A stretch of 64,000 nt of DNA from Sphingobacteriales bacterium (GCA_016235125.1 JACRLZ010000002.1:558001-622000); one strand, 5' to 3'; shown: positions 27,468 to 35,596, counted from the first letter of the stretch. Program-made: numbers and translations. The notes: generated from the letters alone by a model not told the origin.

Positions 27468-28715
27468 ATGTTTGATAACTACAGTTTTACAGCGGCGGAG
27501 AGATTTATGCGTTATGTGCAGAGAGATACCCAAAGCGACCCGCAATCATCATCTCATCCCAGTACTGAAAAGCAAAAAGACCTGAGCAGGTTATTGGCCG
27601 ATGAGTTGAAACGAATGGGTATTGCTGATGCACACATGGATGAATGGGGTTATGTATATGCCACAATTCCTTCAACAACAACAAAAAAAGTTCCTGTCAT
27701 TTGTTTTTGCGCCCATGTGGACACTGCGCCTGATTGCAGTGGCACGGGAGTAAAACCGATCCTTCATAAAAATTACCAGGGACAGGATATTGTTTTGCCT
27801 GATGATACATCACAGGTCTTGAGAATAACTGATTATCCCTATCTGAAAACTCAGTTAGGCAACGACCTTATTACTGCTTCCGGAACAACCCTGCTCGGCT
27901 CAGATGATAAAGCAGGCGTAGCGGAGATTATGGACCTTGCTCATTTCTTAATGACCAATAAAGAAGTAAAACATGGCGAAATAAAAATCCTTTTTACTCC
28001 TGATGAAGAAGTGGGGCATGGCACTGCAAAAGTGGACCTCAAAAAACTGGGAGCCAATTTTGGTTACACCCTTGATGGCGGAGATGCCGGTTCGCTTGAA
28101 GATGAAACCTTCAGCGCTGATGCCGTGCAGGTGATCATACATGGAGTAATTGCACATCCCGGTTATGCAAAAGATAAAATGATCAATGCCATGAAGATTG
28201 CCGGGGAGATACTGGCTGCACTGCCTAAAGACCGTCTTTCTCCGGAATCCACGGAGGGAAGAAAAGGATTTATTCATCCGGTGAGGGTAGAAGGTATTGC
28301 TGAAAAATGCACTATTGATTTTATCATCCGTGATTTTGAAACGGAAGGACTGACAAAAAAAGAAGATTTTTTAAGAACCCAGATCGAAGAACTGATGAGA
28401 ACCTATCCCAAGGCCTCATTTGAATTTCATGTAACGGAACAGTACAGGAATATGAAGGAAGTGCTGGTTAAAAATCCCCAGGTGGTTGAATATGCAAAGG
28501 AAGCCATTGGCAGGGCAGGGCTTACCCTGAAAATGGAAAGCATCCGCGGCGGTACTGATGGCAGCCGGTTATCTTTCATGGGCTTGCCATGTCCTAATTT
28601 ATTTGCCGGTGAACAAGGTATTCATTCAAAGCTTGAGCATATCAGTGTGCAGGATATGAATAAGGCGGTGGAAACAATGGTGCATTTGACGATCATCTGT
28701 GAAGAGAAAAGTTAG
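27468..28715 (+). CDS. pepT: Peptidase T (tripeptide aminopeptidase)
   Basis: A 415-residue M20B zinc exopeptidase that removes the N-terminal residue from tripeptides. Metal ligands and motifs: CFCAHVDTAPD, LLGSDDKAGVAEIM, LFTPDEEVGHG, YTLDGGDAG, an IIHGVIAHPGYAK dimerisation region, RGGTDGSRLSFMGLPCPNLFAGEQ and a late His in IHSKLEHIS. The ATG at 27468 gives the family-typical start (MFDNYSFTAAERFMRY); an upstream alternative adds a non-homologous stretch. Confidence 0.95.
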   Translation: MFDNYSFTAAERFMRYVQRDTQSDPQSSSHPSTEKQKDLSRLLADELKRMGIADAHMDEWGYVYATIPSTTTKKVPVICFCAHVDTAPDCSGTGVKPILHKNYQGQDIVLPDDTSQVLRITDYPYLKTQLGNDLITASGTTLLGSDDKAGVAEIMDLAHFLMTNKEVKHGEIKILFTPDEEVGHGTAKVDLKKLGANFGYTLDGGDAGSLEDETFSADAVQVIIHGVIAHPGYAKDKMINAMKIAGEILAALPKDRLSPESTEGRKGFIHPVRVEGIAEKCTIDFIIRDFETEGLTKKEDFLRTQIEELMRTYPKASFEFHVTEQYRNMKEVLVKNPQVVEYAKEAIGRAGLTLKMESIRGGTDGSRLSFMGLPCPNLFAGEQGIHSKLEHISVQDMNKAVETMVHLTIICEEKS

Positions 28716-28741
28716 TTGTACCTTCATGAAAATTATTTTTT

Positions 28742-29686
28742 ATGAACTACGCAAATTGGTTTTCTCAATATTGGTGGATAATAGTTGTTGTCATCGGATT
28801 CTTTGGCTCCCTTTTCACCATCAATCAGGGTTATATCGGTGTCATCACCATGTTTGGTAAATACCGGCGAATCGTTCGTCCCGGGTTGAATATTAAAATA
28901 CCAATCCTGGAATCAGTAGCTAAAAGAGTTTCTATTCAGAACCGGTCGGTGGAACTGGAATTTCAGGCTGTAACATTAGACCAGGCAAATGTGTATTTTA
29001 AAAGTATGTTATTGTATTCAGTACAGAATGCCGATGAGGAAACCATTAAAAAAGTAGCTTTTAAATTTATTGCAGACAGGGACCTGATGCAGGCGCTGAT
29101 AAAAACGATAGAGGGTAATATTCGTTCTTTTGTTGCTACAAAACGGCAGGCTGAAGTGCTTGGTTTGCGCCGGGAAATCGTTCAATATGTAAAAGTAGAA
29201 GTGGATCTTTCATTAGAAGAATGGGGCTATCACCTGCAGGACCTGCAGATCAATGATATTACGTTCGACAAAGTAATTCTTGATTCTATGAGTAAAGTGG
29301 TTGCCTCCAACAACCTGAAGGCTGCGGCTGAAAATGAAGGACAGGCATTGTTAATTACTAAAACAAAATCTGCAGAAGCGGATGGTAATGCTACCAAGAT
29401 TGCTGCGGAGGCGGAAAAAGAAGCAGCCCGTCTTCGTGGACAAGGTGTAGCTCTTTTCCGCCAGGAAGTGGCAAAAGGAATGTCCGAAGCGGCTGAACAA
29501 ATGAAACAGGCCAATCTCGATACGAATGTAATTTTGTTCAGTATGTGGACAGAAGCGATTAAGAATTTTGCAGAATACGGAAAAGGCAATGTGATCTTCC
29601 TTGATGGCAGCCCTGATGGAATGGAAATGACCATGAAGCAGATACAGGCATTGATGGTGAAGCAGGCGGGAACAACAAAAGGTTGA
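28742..29686 (+). CDS. SPFH/Band 7-domain membrane protein (stomatin-like)
   Basis: A 314-residue protein with one N-terminal transmembrane helix (about 8-27). An SPFH/PHB domain (about 28-190; NQGYIGVITMFGKYRRIVRPGLNIKIP) is followed by an Ala/Glu-rich coiled coil (about 200-260). Such proteins oligomerise in membrane microdomains and often associate with proteases or NfeD. No NfeD or protease partner lies next to it. It starts 26 bases after pepT and ends at a strong terminator. Confidence 0.88.
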   Translation: MNYANWFSQYWWIIVVVIGFFGSLFTINQGYIGVITMFGKYRRIVRPGLNIKIPILESVAKRVSIQNRSVELEFQAVTLDQANVYFKSMLLYSVQNADEETIKKVAFKFIADRDLMQALIKTIEGNIRSFVATKRQAEVLGLRREIVQYVKVEVDLSLEEWGYHLQDLQINDITFDKVILDSMSKVVASNNLKAAAENEGQALLITKTKSAEADGNATKIAAEAEKEAARLRGQGVALFRQEVAKGMSEAAEQMKQANLDTNVILFSMWTEAIKNFAEYGKGNVIFLDGSPDGMEMTMKQIQALMVKQAGTTKG

Positions 29687-29716
29687 CAGAACCCTTTCAG
29701 GTAAAGCTTTTCAGAG

Positions 29717-29768
29717 ACCCGGTGAATTTGAAATATCAGATAATTTCAAATCTCATCGGTTTTTTTTA
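29717..29768 (+). terminator. Intrinsic terminator after the SPFH gene
   Basis: A long stem formed by ATTTGAAAT and ATTTCAAAT, extended outward by an imperfect GC-containing segment (ACCCGGTGA with CTCATCGGT), runs into eight T residues from 29760. It begins about 30 bases after the stop codon. Confidence 0.85.
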
Positions 29769-29924
29769 ATTATGAAAACCTGTTAAAGAACTCTAAAACT
29801 TCCCCACCCTAAACAACGTGGCATTATTTTTCTCGTTCAGGGAGATATTGTTGACAAGTGTTGATAATAGAAGAAAACCAATTATACATTCAACACCTAC
29901 TTTTACACCTAAAGACAAAAAACC

Positions 29925-30620
29925 ATGATTGACTTTCTACAGATTGCCGACACAGTGACACAGGCAGTAAAACACATTCCCGGCGACAGAAACGGAGACG
30001 GTTATATCGGCTTCGGAGAATTATTAATGACAGGCGGCTGGATCATGATCCCTCTTGCCATTATGCTATTGCTTGGTGTTTATTTTTTTGCTGAACGATC
30101 CATTGCCATACGCAATGCTTCGAAGATCGATCCCAATTTCATGAACATCATCCGTGATAATATCACCAGTGGCAATATATCTGCTGCAAGAGCTTTTGCA
30201 AAAAATACCAATAACCCTGTAGCAAGGATAATTGACAAGGGCATTCAGCGTATCGGCAAACCGATCGACAGCATTGAAAAAAGCATGGATAATGTAGCAG
30301 TGCTGGAGATGTACAAGATGGAAAAGAATCTTGGGTTTATTTCCATCATTGCCAAAGCGGCTCCGATATTTGGATTTGTGGGAACATTGCTGGGCATGAT
30401 GCAATTGTTTTCCGGGATCACCACTTCAGCGGAGTTTACTCCTTCATCCATCGCAGGAGGTATTTATACCAAGATCATCACCTCCATTACCGGTCTGTTG
30501 ATAGGTCTCGCAGCTTACCTTTCACACAGTTACCTGAATACGCAGATCGATAAAACAGCCCATAAAATGGAAGCAGCAGAATCAGATTTTCTTGATATTC
30601 TTCAGGAACCCACCCGTTAA
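29925..30620 (+). CDS. MotA/TolQ/ExbB proton-channel protein
   Basis: A 231-residue ExbB-type protein with a short N-terminal extension and a first transmembrane helix at about 36-56. Two further helices near 145-165 and 185-205 frame the conserved APIFGFVGTLLGMMQLFSGI and ITSITGLLIGLAAYLSHSYL segments. With ExbD it uses the proton gradient to energise an outer-membrane process. The N-terminus has DRNGDGYIGFGELL, which resembles an EF-hand calcium loop; this is unusual and unproven. ExbD follows 9 bases later. Confidence 0.9.
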   Translation: MIDFLQIADTVTQAVKHIPGDRNGDGYIGFGELLMTGGWIMIPLAIMLLLGVYFFAERSIAIRNASKIDPNFMNIIRDNITSGNISAARAFAKNTNNPVARIIDKGIQRIGKPIDSIEKSMDNVAVLEMYKMEKNLGFISIIAKAAPIFGFVGTLLGMMQLFSGITTSAEFTPSSIAGGIYTKIITSITGLLIGLAAYLSHSYLNTQIDKTAHKMEAAESDFLDILQEPTR

Positions 30621-30629
30621 ACTTCCGCC

Positions 30630-31028
30630 ATGAGATTCAGAAGAAAACATAAACAAGAGTCGGAAGTATTTACCGATACATTGGTGGACATCCTGTTCAT
30701 TGTGCTGATGTTCTTCCTGATCGTATCCACCATTGCCAATCCGAACCTGGTAAAAGTGAATAATCCCAGCGGAACAAAGGATGTAAAGGCTAAACAGAAC
30801 ATCATGGTATCAGTTGATAAGAATCAGAATTTCTACATTGGTACAAAACGAATTGACCCTGCCATGTTTGATTCGCTGCTAAGCGCCGAGATAAGAAGGT
30901 ACAAGCAGTTTGTGGACACACCCTCGGTGGTCATCAATGCTGACACGGCTGCTTATTATGGTGAAGTATTCCGTATCATGCGGATCGCAAGGAAGGACAC
31001 AGCGAAAGTGGTGGCTATCGTCAAATAG
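30630..31028 (+). CDS. ExbD/TolR-family energy-transducing protein
   Basis: A 132-residue protein with one N-terminal transmembrane helix (LVDILFIVLMFFLIVSTIA) carrying the conserved Asp in DTLVDILF, and a small periplasmic domain (about 45-132). It pairs with the ExbB protein just upstream. No TonB lies in this window. Its terminator is inside the convergent prmC gene. Confidence 0.9.
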   Translation: MRFRRKHKQESEVFTDTLVDILFIVLMFFLIVSTIANPNLVKVNNPSGTKDVKAKQNIMVSVDKNQNFYIGTKRIDPAMFDSLLSAEIRRYKQFVDTPSVVINADTAAYYGEVFRIMRIARKDTAKVVAIVK

Positions 31029-31047
31029 GTGCTTATTCTTCCCTGAC

Positions 31048-31923
31048 TTATACCAGACCGGATCTGATCATCCGGTCTTTTTGTTGCATGTCTTTTTTCA
31101 GTTCGGTGGAGTAACCCTCAGATGAAAAAATTTCTTTAACCGAACTCCCAAGACTTTCATGCATCTCGCAGTAAATATTTCCATCTTTTCTGAGATGCTC
31201 TTTACCAAATTCAGCAATAGCTTTATAAAAAAAAAGAGGATCATTGTCGGGAACAAAAAGAGCAGTACGGGGTTCATAATTCAGTACATTGGGCTGCATC
31301 TGTGCTTTATCTTTTTCAGGTATATAGGGCGGGTTGCTGACGATAATGTCAAAAACCGGAAATTGTTTCCATGATTTTTTATCAGGAAAATCCAACTGAA
31401 CAAAATTTATGTCAGCTCCCATTGTTTCGGCATTTCTCCTTGCAACTTTCAAAGCCACATCACTTACATCGCAGGCCCATACTTTAGCTTCGGGCAATTT
31501 CTTTTTTAATGATATTGCTATACATCCGCTTCCTGTACCGATGTCAAGAAAGCTGATTGTTGAGTATGGCTCTCCGGCTTCCGGCTTCAGACTTCTGAAC
31601 TCACTCACTACCCATTCTGCCAGTTCCTCTGTTTCGGGTCTTGGTATCAGTACATTTTTGTCAACATAGAATTTCAGCCCGCAAAACCAGGCTTCGTTCA
31701 ATACATACTGAACCGGCTCATGTTGCAGTAACCGGTCAGTAAATTCTTTCACCAGTGTTTCTTCTTTTGGAGTAAGTAATTCATTTTTGTACAGCATTCT
31801 CTCCGTTTTCGCTGAGCCGGTAATGTATTCCATCACCCAGTCAGTAATATTGGATGCTTCTGCATCATTGTAAATGCTGCGGAGTTTGTTTAAGAGATAA
31901 TATGTGGCTTCCTGAACGGTCAT
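31048..31923 (-). CDS. prmC: Release factor glutamine methyltransferase
   Basis: A 291-residue PrmC/HemK that methylates the GGQ glutamine of release factors. Motifs: an N-terminal helical domain, LIPRPETEELAEWV, FLDIGTGSGCIAISLKKKLP (SAM loop) and the hallmark IVSNPPYIPE. Residues about 107-119 (SLKPEAGEPYST), just before the SAM loop, are encoded by phrase-like repeats (31561-31605) and look like an insertion relative to typical PrmC. A -7 box (TAGGTTTG, minus strand) ends 5 bases before the ATG. The C-terminal codons overlap the exbD terminator. Confidence 0.95.
   Translation of the reverse strand: MTVQEATYYLLNKLRSIYNDAEASNITDWVMEYITGSAKTERMLYKNELLTPKEETLVKEFTDRLLQHEPVQYVLNEAWFCGLKFYVDKNVLIPRPETEELAEWVVSEFRSLKPEAGEPYSTISFLDIGTGSGCIAISLKKKLPEAKVWACDVSDVALKVARRNAETMGADINFVQLDFPDKKSWKQFPVFDIIVSNPPYIPEKDKAQMQPNVLNYEPRTALFVPDNDPLFFYKAIAEFGKEHLRKDGNIYCEMHESLGSSVKEIFSSEGYSTELKKDMQQKDRMIRSGLV
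31055..31082 (+). terminator. ExbD terminator located inside the prmC 3-prime coding end
   Basis: A perfect 9-bp stem, AGACCGGAT (31055-31063) with ATCCGGTCT (31070-31078), loop CTGATC, is followed by TTTTT on the plus strand. These bases also encode the last residues of PrmC on the minus strand. Confidence 0.85.
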
Positions 31924-31928
31924 ACAGG

Positions 31929-31936
31929 CAAACCTA
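31929..31936 (-). promoter_or_regulatory. -7 box 5 bases before the prmC ATG
   Basis: On the minus strand TAGGTTTG is an exact TAnnTTTG match, followed by CCTGT and the ATG. Transcription would start at or next to the A of the start codon, so a leaderless mRNA is expected. Confidence 0.55.
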
Positions 31937-32006
31937 AATCAATTACAATTATGTCAGAAGTAAATATTCAGTAATGTTTCGGCTCAATAATGATAAATCA
32001 ACCACT

Positions 32007-32108
32007 CAGAGTCTTGTCGCTCCGACAAAGGAGGAGTCCCAGAGACTGCAACAAACAAGCAGGCCAAAGTTTCCCAGATGCCTCGTACCTCGGCATGACA
32101 AGACTCTG
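32007..32108. repeat. 102-bp structured element with 12-bp terminal inverted repeats
   Basis: CAGAGTCTTGTC (32007-32018) and GACAAGACTCTG (32097-32108) are perfect inverted ends. The interior contains smaller hairpins (CTCC...GGAG, AGTC...GACT, ATGCC...GGCAT). It lies in the 284-base gap between prmC and yigZ, encodes nothing recognisable and has the form of a miniature inverted-repeat or REP-like element. Confidence 0.6.
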
Positions 32109-32193
32109 GGTAACGAAACCTCTAATCGTAATGCAAAGTTTTTTGACTTCCGCCATGCCGTCTTTGCAGTAAATGAAAGAATACAGTTTCATT

Positions 32194-32201
32194 TACTTTT
32201 G
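32194..32201 (+). promoter_or_regulatory. -7 box before the yigZ-like gene
   Basis: TACTTTTG matches TAnnTTTG and ends 6 bases before the ATG at 32208 (2 before another ATG at 32204, out of frame). This favours the short 200-residue protein and a leaderless transcript. Confidence 0.5.
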
Positions 32202-32207
32202 CCATGT

Positions 32208-32810
32208 ATGACACCTGATCACTTCAATACAATTGAAAAACCATCCGTGGCGGAATACAAAGACCGGGGAAGCAAGTTCATTGCTTATGCCTTTCCCATT
32301 GCTGATGTAAACGGGTTCAAAGAAAAACTGGCAACAATAAAAAAGGAACATCCAAAAGCCACGCATCATTGTTTTGCTTACAGGCTTGGGTTGGATGGAA
32401 ATAATTTCCGGGTAAGTGATGATGGCGAACCTTCCGGCTCTGCAGGCCGGCCCATACTGGGACAGATAGACAGCAAGCAGCTGACCAATGTACTCATCAT
32501 TGTTGTCCGTTATTTTGGGGGCACATTACTCGGTGTGCCGGGACTGATAAACGCATATAAGTCTGCTGCAGCATTGACTTTACAGGTAACAACTATTGTA
32601 CAAAGACCTGTTCTCGTCAATTACCGCCTGCAGTTTGATTATACCATGATGAATGATGTGATGAAACTGGTGAAGCAGTTTGAATGTGTGGTGTTGAAAC
32701 AGGAGATGCAGTTGTTTTGTTTTTTGGAGATTGCAGTGCCGAAGAATAAGCTGGAAGAAGTGTTGGGAAAGTTGAAGGAGTTGAGAGGGGTGGAGATAAT
32801 TAAAGTTTGA
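32208..32810 (+). CDS. YigZ/IMPACT-family protein
   Basis: A 200-residue YigZ-type protein. The N-terminal UPF0029/IMPACT domain has KDRGSKFIAYAFPI, HHCFAYRLG, DDGEPSGSAGRPIL and VVRYFGGTLLGVPGLI, and a C-terminal DUF1949 ferredoxin-like domain follows. The family is linked to translation regulation and nucleic-acid binding but has no settled reaction. A longer open frame upstream would translate the 102-bp repeat element and is rejected. The last codons (KLKELRGVE) are duplicated at 33534-33560 beyond the toxin-antitoxin pair. Confidence 0.9.
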   Translation: MTPDHFNTIEKPSVAEYKDRGSKFIAYAFPIADVNGFKEKLATIKKEHPKATHHCFAYRLGLDGNNFRVSDDGEPSGSAGRPILGQIDSKQLTNVLIIVVRYFGGTLLGVPGLINAYKSAAALTLQVTTIVQRPVLVNYRLQFDYTMMNDVMKLVKQFECVVLKQEMQLFCFLEIAVPKNKLEEVLGKLKELRGVEIIKV

Positions 32811-32814
32811 GATT

Positions 32815-33225
32815 TTATTGTGGGCTGAGCATATTGCTAAATTCCTGAAGCGTCATAATAGCAAGCGGTGGGAACGAATTATTTTTTATGCCAGTAATTG
32901 AAGAATCATTTGATATCAGATAATCAGCTTTTGCTGCTACATAAGCGTCAATGAATTTATTATCATCCTCGTCATTGCGGATAAGCTGCCAGTTATAATA
33001 AACTATCACATGCTCAAAATTATCCCTTGTTTCAAATAAACCCATAAGGTTCTGTGTTACATCTTTTCCCCAGAAACGATTAAAAGATTCTTCATATTCA
33101 AGCAATATTTCTGTACTTGCACAAAATGTCATTTTTTTTGAAAGAAACAAGTCAAAGACATTTCTGTAAGGAGATTTCTTGCCAATGCAGCTGAGCAGGC
33201 AGTTAGTATCAATTACTACTTTCAT
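32815..33225 (-). CDS. PIN-domain toxin (COG1569 type)
   Basis: A 136-residue PIN-domain protein, probably the ribonuclease toxin of a type II toxin-antitoxin pair. Acidic residues expected at the metal site are visible: VVIDTNCLLSC at the N-terminus, a Glu in ILLEYEE, DDNKFIDAYVAAKADYLISND towards the C-terminus. The upstream antitoxin stop overlaps its ATG by one base (TAATG). Its stop lies 5 bases from the convergent yigZ stop. Confidence 0.83.
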   Translation of the reverse strand: MKVVIDTNCLLSCIGKKSPYRNVFDLFLSKKMTFCASTEILLEYEESFNRFWGKDVTQNLMGLFETRDNFEHVIVYYNWQLIRNDEDDNKFIDAYVAAKADYLISNDSSITGIKNNSFPPLAIMTLQEFSNMLSPQ

Positions 33226-33470
33226 TAAGGGTCAGGTATTTCATTTTCATTCCCATTGTTCAACCAGCTTTCATACACCTGTGCCGAATAGTTTCTTTCA
33301 TTTTCAGCCTTATCAATAGCGAGGTTAAGCTGACGTTCAAAATAAAAACTCAGCAATGACCTGATCTCGGATATCTGTTTTTCCGAAACCATGTACTTGA
33401 GGCTCTTCAGCAGTTCAAGCTGTAAGTTGGTCAGTTTGCTTTCGTTTGGAATGGACTGTGCCATTGGCAT
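33225..33470 (-). CDS. Putative antitoxin of the PIN toxin
   Basis: An 81-residue protein directly upstream of, and overlapping by one base, the PIN toxin. It is mostly helical, with KLTNLQLELLKSLKYMVSEKQ near the start and a Glu/Asn-rich tail ending in PDP. This layout and the length fit the antitoxins that accompany COG1569 PIN toxins. No DNA-binding fold can be stated with certainty. Confidence 0.7.
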   Translation of the reverse strand: MPMAQSIPNESKLTNLQLELLKSLKYMVSEKQISEIRSLLSFYFERQLNLAIDKAENERNYSAQVYESWLNNGNENEIPDP

Positions 33471-33524
33471 TTTTTTGTTTCATAAAACTACAAAAAATCC
33501 TTTTGCCAGTAGTTTTTATTTGAG

Positions 33525-33575
33525 ATGATTGATAAACTAAAGGAGTTGAGAGGGGTGGAAGTGGAACGGTGTTGA
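33525..33575 (+). pseudogene. Duplicated remnant of the yigZ 3-prime end
   Basis: This 51-base frame reads MIDKLKELRGVEVERC then stop. It is homologous to the last residues of the YigZ protein 0.75 kb upstream. The 20-base segment 33540-33559 is identical to 32775-32794, while adjacent codons differ (AAA CTA against AAG TTG). It thus looks like the 3-prime end of a different yigZ allele left by insertion of the toxin-antitoxin segment. Confidence 0.65.
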
Positions 33576-33952
33576 TTTTTTTATAAAGTATGGGAATGCT
33601 CTTTGGGAATTAGATGATTTAGTATTGTTTTCATTGCGGTAGCAGTAAAAACAACTGTAATTTTTTTTATTTGCTACTCCTACTATTTTATTTTTGTTAT
33701 TTATAACTTTCCATAAAAGTGTTAGTTTCGCTTTTTTAGACTTGGCCTTTACTTTATCGCAGGCTTTAATATTCGGAAGGCCTTCTGCCAACTCTTTAAG
33801 TATGTGATAATCTTTTAAGTATTAACGACGGCACATTCAAATTAGTTTTTCTTCCTCAGGGTTTTTAGTTTTTAATTAAGGATATGTAGCACTAAAAGAA
33901 TAAGAAAAAATGTTTTTCAGCTATATTATACTTCGATGATCTTATCACAGTT
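33576..33952. other. AT-rich gap without a convincing gene
   Basis: This 377-base stretch is very AT-rich. A minus-strand frame covers most of it (about 95 codons to 33821) but has only a TTG start, a Lys/Asn/Ser-heavy composition and overlaps the yigZ remnant. I treat it as decayed or non-coding accessory DNA. No repeat or RNA gene is evident. Confidence 0.4.
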
Positions 33953-34357
33953 TCAATAGTCTTCACTTTTCACGAACCAACTTGGGATCTTTTTATAAGA
34001 AGGAAATGGAAGAGGGTCATTAAGTTCAAATGGTTTGTTCTTTACAATCTTTCGCTTTTTTGTATCCAATTTCCCATTCTTGATTCGATAAAGTCTCCCC
34101 TTCTGATAAACTACTTTTTCTGGGTTAGGGGATCTGCCGACCGAATTGTTTTCCAATTTGGCCAAAAGAAATATGGTGTCCTTATTCACTGTCCAAGTCC
34201 CTTCCCACCAGCTTGGTCTATCGAAGTACTTGAATGTACTGTCGGAATACAATTCAATTCGTTTGCCATAATAGTCAAGATAATTTCCTGCAAGATTTCC
34301 TTGAGCAGTCAAAGTTGTACTAAATAATGTTAAAACTACCAGTCCGACAAATTTCAT
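33953..34357 (-). CDS. Small secreted protein of unknown function
   Basis: A 134-residue protein with a signal peptide (MKFVGLVVLTLFSTTLTAQ). The mature part, with YYGKRIELYSDSTFKYFDRP followed by WWEGTWTVNKDTIFL, has the alternating pattern of a small lipocalin-like or META-type beta-barrel common in Bacteroidota exported proteins. It ends with KIPSWFVKSEDY. No function can be assigned. It lies in the accessory patch between the toxin-antitoxin pair and hbd. Confidence 0.6.
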   Translation of the reverse strand: MKFVGLVVLTLFSTTLTAQGNLAGNYLDYYGKRIELYSDSTFKYFDRPSWWEGTWTVNKDTIFLLAKLENNSVGRSPNPEKVVYQKGRLYRIKNGKLDTKKRKIVKNKPFELNDPLPFPSYKKIPSWFVKSEDY

Positions 34358-34395
34358 GACTTAAAAGATTATACTATAAAAAAAAGTTGTAGTAA

Positions 34396-35298
34396 CTAAT
34401 TTGCGAACCTTCCACTCACCACCAATTCCTTACTCCCCGCCGCATAAACATAAAACCCTTCGCCACTTTTAACTCCCAGCTTACCAGCAGCCACCATATT
34501 TATCAATAAAGGGCAGGGTGCATATTTTGGATTGCCAAAACCATCATGCAATACTTTTAAAATGGCAAGACATACATCCAGCCCAACAAAATCGGCAAGC
34601 TGCAGAGGTCCCATCGGGTGGGCCATGCCGAGTTTCATTACGGTATCTATTTCTTCTACTCCGGCCACCCCTTCATATAAACTATAAATAGCTTCGTTGA
34701 TCATTGGCATCAAAATGCGGTTAGCAATAAAACCGGGATAATCATTCACTACACAGGGTACTTTGCCGAGTTGTTTGCTCAGCTCAACAATAGTATGGGT
34801 CACTTCCTTATCGGTGGCATAGCCGTTTATTATTTCTACCAGTTTCATCACCGGTACCGGGTTCATAAAGTGCATACCGATCACTTTGCTGGCCCGGTTG
34901 GTAACAGCAGCAATTTTTGTAATGGAAATACTTGATGTATTGGTAGCAAGTATGGCAGACTTGGGAGCATAGGTATCGAGCTGCTCAAAAATTTTCAGTT
35001 TGAGTTCAACATTTTCTGTAGCCGCTTCTACGACCAGTGCAGCATCTTTTACACCTTCAATAATGTTTGATTCAGTGTGAATATTGGCCAGCGTTGTTTT
35101 CTTCTGTTCTTCCGTTAATGTTCCTTTGGCAACTTGCCGGTCAAGGTTCTTGCTGATGTTTGCGACTGCTTTGTCTAATTGTGCCAGCGATATATCCACG
35201 ATGGTTACTTTAAAACCATTTTGTGCAAATACATGAGCAATGCCATTGCCCATGGTGCCGGCGCCGATGACGGAGATAGAGCCCCCAGTTAAAGTCAT
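34396..35298 (-). CDS. hbd: 3-hydroxybutyryl-CoA dehydrogenase
   Basis: A 300-residue NAD(P)-dependent enzyme interconverting 3-hydroxyacyl-CoA and acetoacetyl-CoA. Rossmann motif VIGAGTMGNGIAHVFAQNGF, ATNTSSISI, the catalytic histidine in GMHFMNPVPVMKLVEII, and the C-terminal domain with NRILMPMINEA and LGMAHPMGPLQLADFVGLD are typical of PaaH/Hbd. ATG at 35298 is preferred to a TTG 9 bases earlier. It could act downstream of the glutaryl-CoA-dehydrogenase-like enzyme at 47482, which makes crotonyl-CoA; an enoyl-CoA hydratase is not in this window. Confidence 0.94.
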   Translation of the reverse strand: MTLTGGSISVIGAGTMGNGIAHVFAQNGFKVTIVDISLAQLDKAVANISKNLDRQVAKGTLTEEQKKTTLANIHTESNIIEGVKDAALVVEAATENVELKLKIFEQLDTYAPKSAILATNTSSISITKIAAVTNRASKVIGMHFMNPVPVMKLVEIINGYATDKEVTHTIVELSKQLGKVPCVVNDYPGFIANRILMPMINEAIYSLYEGVAGVEEIDTVMKLGMAHPMGPLQLADFVGLDVCLAILKVLHDGFGNPKYAPCPLLINMVAAGKLGVKSGEGFYVYAAGSKELVVSGRFAN

Positions 35299-35596
35299 AC
35301 AGTTCAAATTTTCTCATTCCCCGAGGGGAGAGTTGATGATTCACTTTATGGAAAAGTGAAAATAATTTACGATTCAAAAGTAAGCATAAAGGGTTCATCC
35401 CCGCCCGGGCGGGGCGAATAAAATGAGCTAAATGCTTTAAGAAACTGGGGTGGGTTGCTGAGTAATGAACCGAACGATGAAGAGTTCGAAGAAGATGCCA
35501 TGAAAAACAAAAGCTTGCTAAACAAATAAAAACTAACTACTATAAAGAATTGTCGGGATAATAATGAATGATAGACCTAAGTCTCCCCTTTAGGGG
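35299..35596. other. Gap with a GC-rich palindrome and a short decayed frame
   Basis: A perfect 16-base palindrome of only C and G (35399-35414) stands out in AT-rich DNA. After it, bases 35421-35529 encode an open but start-less C-terminal-like peptide (containing LRNWGGLLSNEPNDEEFEED) that ends in a normal stop. This suggests the tail of a lost small gene, possibly an antitoxin. Near 35585 is another GC phrase, ctttaggggtcagggg. Confidence 0.4.

Noticed and set aside
31974..32207. N-terminal extension of the YigZ protein
   Set aside because: It would translate the 102-bp structured element and has no counterpart in the family; a -7 box lies just before the ATG at 32208.
33537..33821. Minus-strand frame of about 95 codons between the antitoxin and a secreted protein
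   Set aside because: TTG start only, biased AT-rich composition, no family resemblance, and it reads through the yigZ remnant.
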